Of a DNA stretch of 64,000 nucleotides, positions 61,128 to 64,000 are shown piece after piece. Numbering within the stretch: the stretch's first letter is position 1; each line of letters opens with the position of its first letter. Origin of the DNA: Comamonadaceae bacterium (GTDB lineage Bacteria > Pseudomonadota > Gammaproteobacteria > Burkholderiales > Burkholderiaceae_C); assembly GCA_027485235.1 (NCBI GenBank), contig JAIXRJ010000017.1, positions 62,001-126,000 on the forward strand. The letters are read 5' to 3'. The notes below the pieces were generated by a model. The model saw only the letters and a program-made list of their open reading frames with translations, searched no databases and was not told the origin of the DNA. Made by a program: the position numbers and the translations under genes.

Positions 61128-61163
61128 GGCGATGGAAGCGCTTGCGGTTTGCAGGCCATCGCC
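61128..61163. repeat. Hairpin between gentisate dioxygenase and fumarylpyruvate hydrolase genes
   Basis: GGCGATGG (61128-61135) and CCATCGCC (61156-61163) form a perfect 8-bp stem around 20 bases, in the 106-base gap. The same stem core occurs in the REP-like element at 55160, so it may be a member of the same family. Confidence 0.5.
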
Positions 61164-61191
61164 GAAAGCAGTTCAGCGCCTGCGAAACGGG

Positions 61192-62229
61192 TCAGCCGCG
61201 GTTTTCGTAAACGCCCAGCTTGCGGTGCAAGGGCGATTCGTCAGCGATGAACACAAAAGCGGGCTGGTTGGCATTCAAGTTGGTCAGCGTCACGGCCTCG
61301 TAGCCGGGCGCGCAGCAGGTGTCGGCTTCGGCCAGGGTGAAGGTGCTGGCCACGATCTGCGCTTGCACCGCGCCTTCGATGACGTGGAACACTTGCGCGG
61401 GCGAGCGGGCGGGCAAGCGCAGTGTTTGGCCTGGGCGCAGCATGAGTGCGTAAAAGCCCAAGATGTTTTCCGCGTCGCCACCGGTTTCGGGGTTGGTGTA
61501 GGTGACTTGCACCTGCTCCAAACCGGCGTCGTCAGACGCCAGCGATTCGAGCGCGGCTTTGGCGTCTTTCCAGGCGTAACGCAGCATGGGGTAGGCCTTT
61601 TTGCTGCGGTCAAACACATGCGAGGGCACCACGCCGCCACGGGCGTATTGTTGGTCGCTGCGGCCTGGCTGCACGGTCTGTCGGTCGCCGTTGATGTGGT
61701 AGCTGGCCTCCATGTAATACACCAGTGGCAAGTCCAGCACATCCAGCCAGATGACGGGGTCGGTGCCGTCGTGGCCGTGTTCGTGCCACAGGCCTGTGGG
61801 CGTCAGGATCAAGTCGCCCCGGCTCATGGGACACTTCTCGCCGTTTACCGTGGTCCATGCGCCTTCGCCTTCCACCACCATGCGCACCGCGTTGGGCGTG
61901 TGGCGGTGGCTGGGCGCCCACTCGCCGGGCATGAGCAGTTGCATGCCCAAATACATGGCGGCAGAGGCCTGCATTTTGTCCAGACCATGGCCAGGATTGG
62001 CCAGCACCAGCACGCGGCGCTCGGCTTTTTCAATCGGGGTCAGCTCACCTGCTTTGAGCAGCAGGGGCTTGATGTCTTTGTAGGCCCAGCAAGTGGGCTG
62101 GGTCTGGCGCGCGGGCACTTTGGGTGGCAGCACGCCGCGCAGACTGGGCCACAGGGGCACCAGGTTCACATTGCGCAGGTTCTGCACATAGTCTTGGGGC
62201 AGGTCTTCGATGCGTCCGAGGTCGTTCAT
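61192..62229 (-). CDS. nagI: Gentisate 1,2-dioxygenase
   Basis: It cleaves gentisate to maleylpyruvate with ferrous iron. The 345-residue bicupin has first-cupin iron ligands H108 and H110 (PSHRHTPNAVRMVVEG) and H149 (GLWHEHGHDG). MPGEWAPSHRH and WLDVLDLPLVYYMEASY are typical. The start at 62229 has an upstream GGAGACAC. It is the second gene of the minus-strand gentisate set. Confidence 0.93.
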   Translation of the reverse strand: MNDLGRIEDLPQDYVQNLRNVNLVPLWPSLRGVLPPKVPARQTQPTCWAYKDIKPLLLKAGELTPIEKAERRVLVLANPGHGLDKMQASAAMYLGMQLLMPGEWAPSHRHTPNAVRMVVEGEGAWTTVNGEKCPMSRGDLILTPTGLWHEHGHDGTDPVIWLDVLDLPLVYYMEASYHINGDRQTVQPGRSDQQYARGGVVPSHVFDRSKKAYPMLRYAWKDAKAALESLASDDAGLEQVQVTYTNPETGGDAENILGFYALMLRPGQTLRLPARSPAQVFHVIEGAVQAQIVASTFTLAEADTCCAPGYEAVTLTNLNANQPAFVFIADESPLHRKLGVYENRG

Positions 62230-62243
62230 GTTGTGTCTCCAAT

Positions 62244-63458
62244 TTATGCGTTGTGTTGCGCGGCATCGAGGCAGTTGCCCACGTTCCAGCCGTACAGCCA
62301 TGCCATCGCATCATAAAAGCGCTCGGGGCTGCGGCCGCGCCAAAGGTCATTGCGCACCAAGCGTTCGACGCCTTTGGCGTGGTAGATGCGGCCCATCTCG
62401 CGGCTGGAGAGCACGATGCGGGCCGTGCGGGCCACGCGGGCGCGTTGGTACATGTCCAGAGCCTTCGGCCAGTCGTTGCTGTGCACGCGCAGGGCTTCGC
62501 CGAGGGTCACGGCGTCTTCCATGGCCATGCACCCGCCTTGCGCCATGTATTGGGTGGTGGGGTGGGCGGCGTCGCCCAGCAGGGTCACGCGGCCATAGGT
62601 CCATTGGCCAATCGGTTCACGGTCAGCCGTGGCCCAGCGCTTCCAGCTCTTGGGCAGGTCGATCAACTGTCGTGCTTTGGGGCAAATGCCCTGAAAGTAA
62701 CTTTGTACTTCTTCCTTGCTGCCTTCGGTCACGCCCCATTCTTCGGTCTCGCGGCTGTGGAAGGTGACCACCACGTTGTACTGCTCACCGCCGCGCAGCG
62801 GGTAGTGCACCAAATGGCAGTTGGGGCCGACCCAGATGGCGGCGGCGTTCCATTGCAAGTCGGCCGGAAAGTCTTTTTTGTCGACCACGGCGCGGTAGAC
62901 CACATGGCCCGTCACGCGGGCGGGGTCGCCCACAAATTGTTCGCGCACTACCGACTTCACGCCGTCAGCGCCAATCAGGGCGCAGCCCTGAAAAGCTTTG
63001 CCGTTTTGGTCCCACACGGTCACGCTGTGCGCGTCTTGTTCGATGCGCCCCACGCGGGTGTTGGTATGAAACTGCACTTGACCGGTATCTTGGGCGCCCT
63101 CCAGCAAGGACACATGCACATCGGCCCGGTGGATCACGGCATAGGGGTTGCCAAAGCGCTCGCGGAATTTTTCGTCGGTGGGGATCTTGCCCACCTGGTA
63201 TTCGTCGATGGCGTCGTGCATCACCATGTAGTCGGTGTAGACCGCACGGCCACGCGCTTTGTCACCAATGCCCAAGGCATCAAAGGCGTGAAAGCCGTTG
63301 GGGCCGAGCTGGATGCCCGCGCCGATTTCACCGATCTCGGGGGCTTGTTCCAGCACGGTGACGGCAAAGCCTTGGCGCACCAAAGCGAGAGCAGCGGCCA
63401 AGCCGCCAATACCGCCGCCGGCAACCAAGACGGGAAGTTGAGAAGTCGCAATGCCCAT
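62244..63458 (-). CDS. 3-Hydroxybenzoate 6-hydroxylase (FAD monooxygenase)
   Basis: It hydroxylates 3-hydroxybenzoate to gentisate. The 404-residue group A flavin monooxygenase has the FAD motif GGGIGG (14-19), YAVIHRADVHVSLLEGAQ with the NAD(P)H-side DG motif in IGADGVKSVVREQF, and GDAAHPTTQYMAQGGCMAMEDA. It is adjacent to gentisate dioxygenase (14 bases). Salicylate 5-hydroxylation uses multi-component enzymes, so 3-hydroxybenzoate is the most likely substrate. The ATG at 63458 has GGAGAC upstream. Confidence 0.88.
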   Translation of the reverse strand: MGIATSQLPVLVAGGGIGGLAAALALVRQGFAVTVLEQAPEIGEIGAGIQLGPNGFHAFDALGIGDKARGRAVYTDYMVMHDAIDEYQVGKIPTDEKFRERFGNPYAVIHRADVHVSLLEGAQDTGQVQFHTNTRVGRIEQDAHSVTVWDQNGKAFQGCALIGADGVKSVVREQFVGDPARVTGHVVYRAVVDKKDFPADLQWNAAAIWVGPNCHLVHYPLRGGEQYNVVVTFHSRETEEWGVTEGSKEEVQSYFQGICPKARQLIDLPKSWKRWATADREPIGQWTYGRVTLLGDAAHPTTQYMAQGGCMAMEDAVTLGEALRVHSNDWPKALDMYQRARVARTARIVLSSREMGRIYHAKGVERLVRNDLWRGRSPERFYDAMAWLYGWNVGNCLDAAQHNA

Positions 63459-63603
63459 GAGGTCTCCAACCCTTGACCATGAAGAGAATGGTGAGATTAT
63501 ATGCATGCTTATTAATCCTCTGAAACCCCGCTCAACTGCTTTTCGGGGTGAAACCCTCCAATAAATCGTGAAGGGCCGATTGGGACAAAGCGACTAGAAT
63601 TCG

Positions 63604-63619
63604 CCGACCGCTCGGTTGG
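63604..63619. promoter_or_regulatory. Candidate TetR-type operator upstream of paaZ
   Basis: CCGACCGCTCGGTTGG is an inverted repeat (CCGACCG / CGGTTGG, 6 of 7 paired, 2-base centre) in the 207-base gap between the divergent gentisate operon and paaZ. It resembles the ACCGACCG-type sites I associate with TetR repressors of phenylacetate genes. No such regulator is in view. Confidence 0.45.
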
Positions 63620-63665
63620 TTAATGTGTACACATCGGGTTTGTACTTCTCGGAAGGCGCTTCACC

Positions 63666-64000
63666 ATGTCCCAAGTCCTGCAAAGTTTCATCGGTGGCCA
63701 ATGGATCGGCCTGCAAGGTGCGCAAGCCCTGCGCAGCGCCATCAACGGCCAGACGGTTTACCAAACCCACGCCGAGGCACTCGACTTTGGCGATGCGGTG
63801 CATTACGCCCGCACGGTGGGCCTGCCCAACTTGCTCAAGCTCGACTTTCAAGAACGTGCCCAGCGCCTCAAGGCCTTGGCCAAATACTTGGGAGAGCACA
63901 AAGAGCAGCTGTACGCCATCTCGGCCCACACGGGTGCGACGCGTGCCGACAGCTGGGTGGACATCGAAGGCGGTGCAGGCACGCTGTTCGCGTACTCGGG
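63666..64000 (+). CDS. paaZ: PaaZ, phenylacetate-pathway aldehyde dehydrogenase / enoyl-CoA hydratase (partial; first 111 codons)
   Basis: PaaZ opens the oxepin-CoA ring and oxidises the semialdehyde in aerobic phenylacetate degradation. The visible part has SFIGGQWIGLQGAQALRSAI, LKLDFQERAQRLKALAKYL and SAHTGATRADSWVDIEGGAG; the last is nearly identical to the E. coli PaaZ segment I recall. The gene runs off the right edge, so the catalytic cysteine and the hydratase domain are not seen. A PaaN-type paralogue cannot be ruled out. Confidence 0.88.
   Translation, partial: MSQVLQSFIGGQWIGLQGAQALRSAINGQTVYQTHAEALDFGDAVHYARTVGLPNLLKLDFQERAQRLKALAKYLGEHKEQLYAISAHTGATRADSWVDIEGGAGTLFAYS

Noticed and set aside
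62124-63476. Plus-strand open frame of 450 codons opposite the 3-hydroxybenzoate hydroxylase gene
   Set aside because: No domain and antisense composition; the hydroxylase on the minus strand has all expected motifs.

Overview
The window reads as chromosome of a betaproteobacterium of the Burkholderiales, most likely Comamonadaceae (Limnohabitans / Rhodoferax / Polaromonas type). The basis is moderately high GC, Bug-type solute-binding proteins without their own permeases, protocatechuate 4,5-cleavage rather than 3,4-cleavage, a gentisate branch, and short ATGA gene overlaps. It is almost wholly catabolic and is packed with transporters and regulators. I see no rRNA, tRNA, prophage, insertion sequence or CRISPR array.

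Layout. (1) 1-8892: sugar diacid catabolism: glucarate dehydratase (cut by the left edge), a FadR-type regulator, a divergent SMP-30 lactonase, a TRAP transporter, galactarate dehydratase and two Bug binding proteins. (2) 9047-17476: an uncharacterised island of TetR regulator, NitT/TauT-type ABC importer, cyclase-fold hydrolase, fumarylacetoacetase, Bug protein and Rieske oxygenase. (3) 17481-19975, minus strand: small hypothetical, chromate transporter, membrane protein. (4) 20379-22751: vanillate demethylase oxygenase, a stand-alone ferredoxin that looks like only the last domain of VanB, and an AEC-family permease. (5) 22757-30047: LysR regulator and a complete protocatechuate 4,5-cleavage operon (ligJ, ligK, ligI, ligA, ligB, ligC) ending in an MFS permease. 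(6) 30072-32457: amidohydrolase, shikimate dehydrogenase, a small cytochrome c and a decayed copy of the 3' end of aroE.

(7) 32465-48200: two divergent units around a promoter at about 40.8 kb. The minus unit has a Gfo/Idh/MocA oxidoreductase, an IclR regulator, a flavoprotein fused to a NIPSNAP domain, a xylose-isomerase-like barrel enzyme, an acyl-CoA dehydrogenase and a CoA-transferase. The plus unit has an atypical AroE, a second flavoprotein of the same family and a Liv-type ABC transporter. I know of no described pathway with this gene set and propose a hydroaromatic or alicyclic acid route. (8) 48258-49919: IclR regulator and hydroxyisobutyrate-dehydrogenase-like enzyme. (9) 50029-57043: an apparent quinate/shikimate operon: TetR, TRAP transporter, type II dehydroquinase, AroE-like dehydrogenase and 3-dehydroshikimate dehydratase. 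The last is encoded as two separate genes whose domains are fused in pseudomonad QuiC1. (10) 57246-59669: Crp-PAS hybrid regulator and aldo/keto reductase. (11) 59743-63458, minus strand: 3-hydroxybenzoate 6-hydroxylase, gentisate dioxygenase, fumarylpyruvate hydrolase and maleylpyruvate isomerase. (12) 63666-end: the start of paaZ.

How it works together (inference): vanillate (region 4) and quinate/shikimate (region 9) would both be converted to protocatechuate, which region 5 cleaves to pyruvate and oxaloacetate. Gentisate, phenylacetate and aldarate routes run in parallel. REP-like and other inverted repeats sit in several gaps. All calls rest on reading the sequence and recalled family features; no database search was run.
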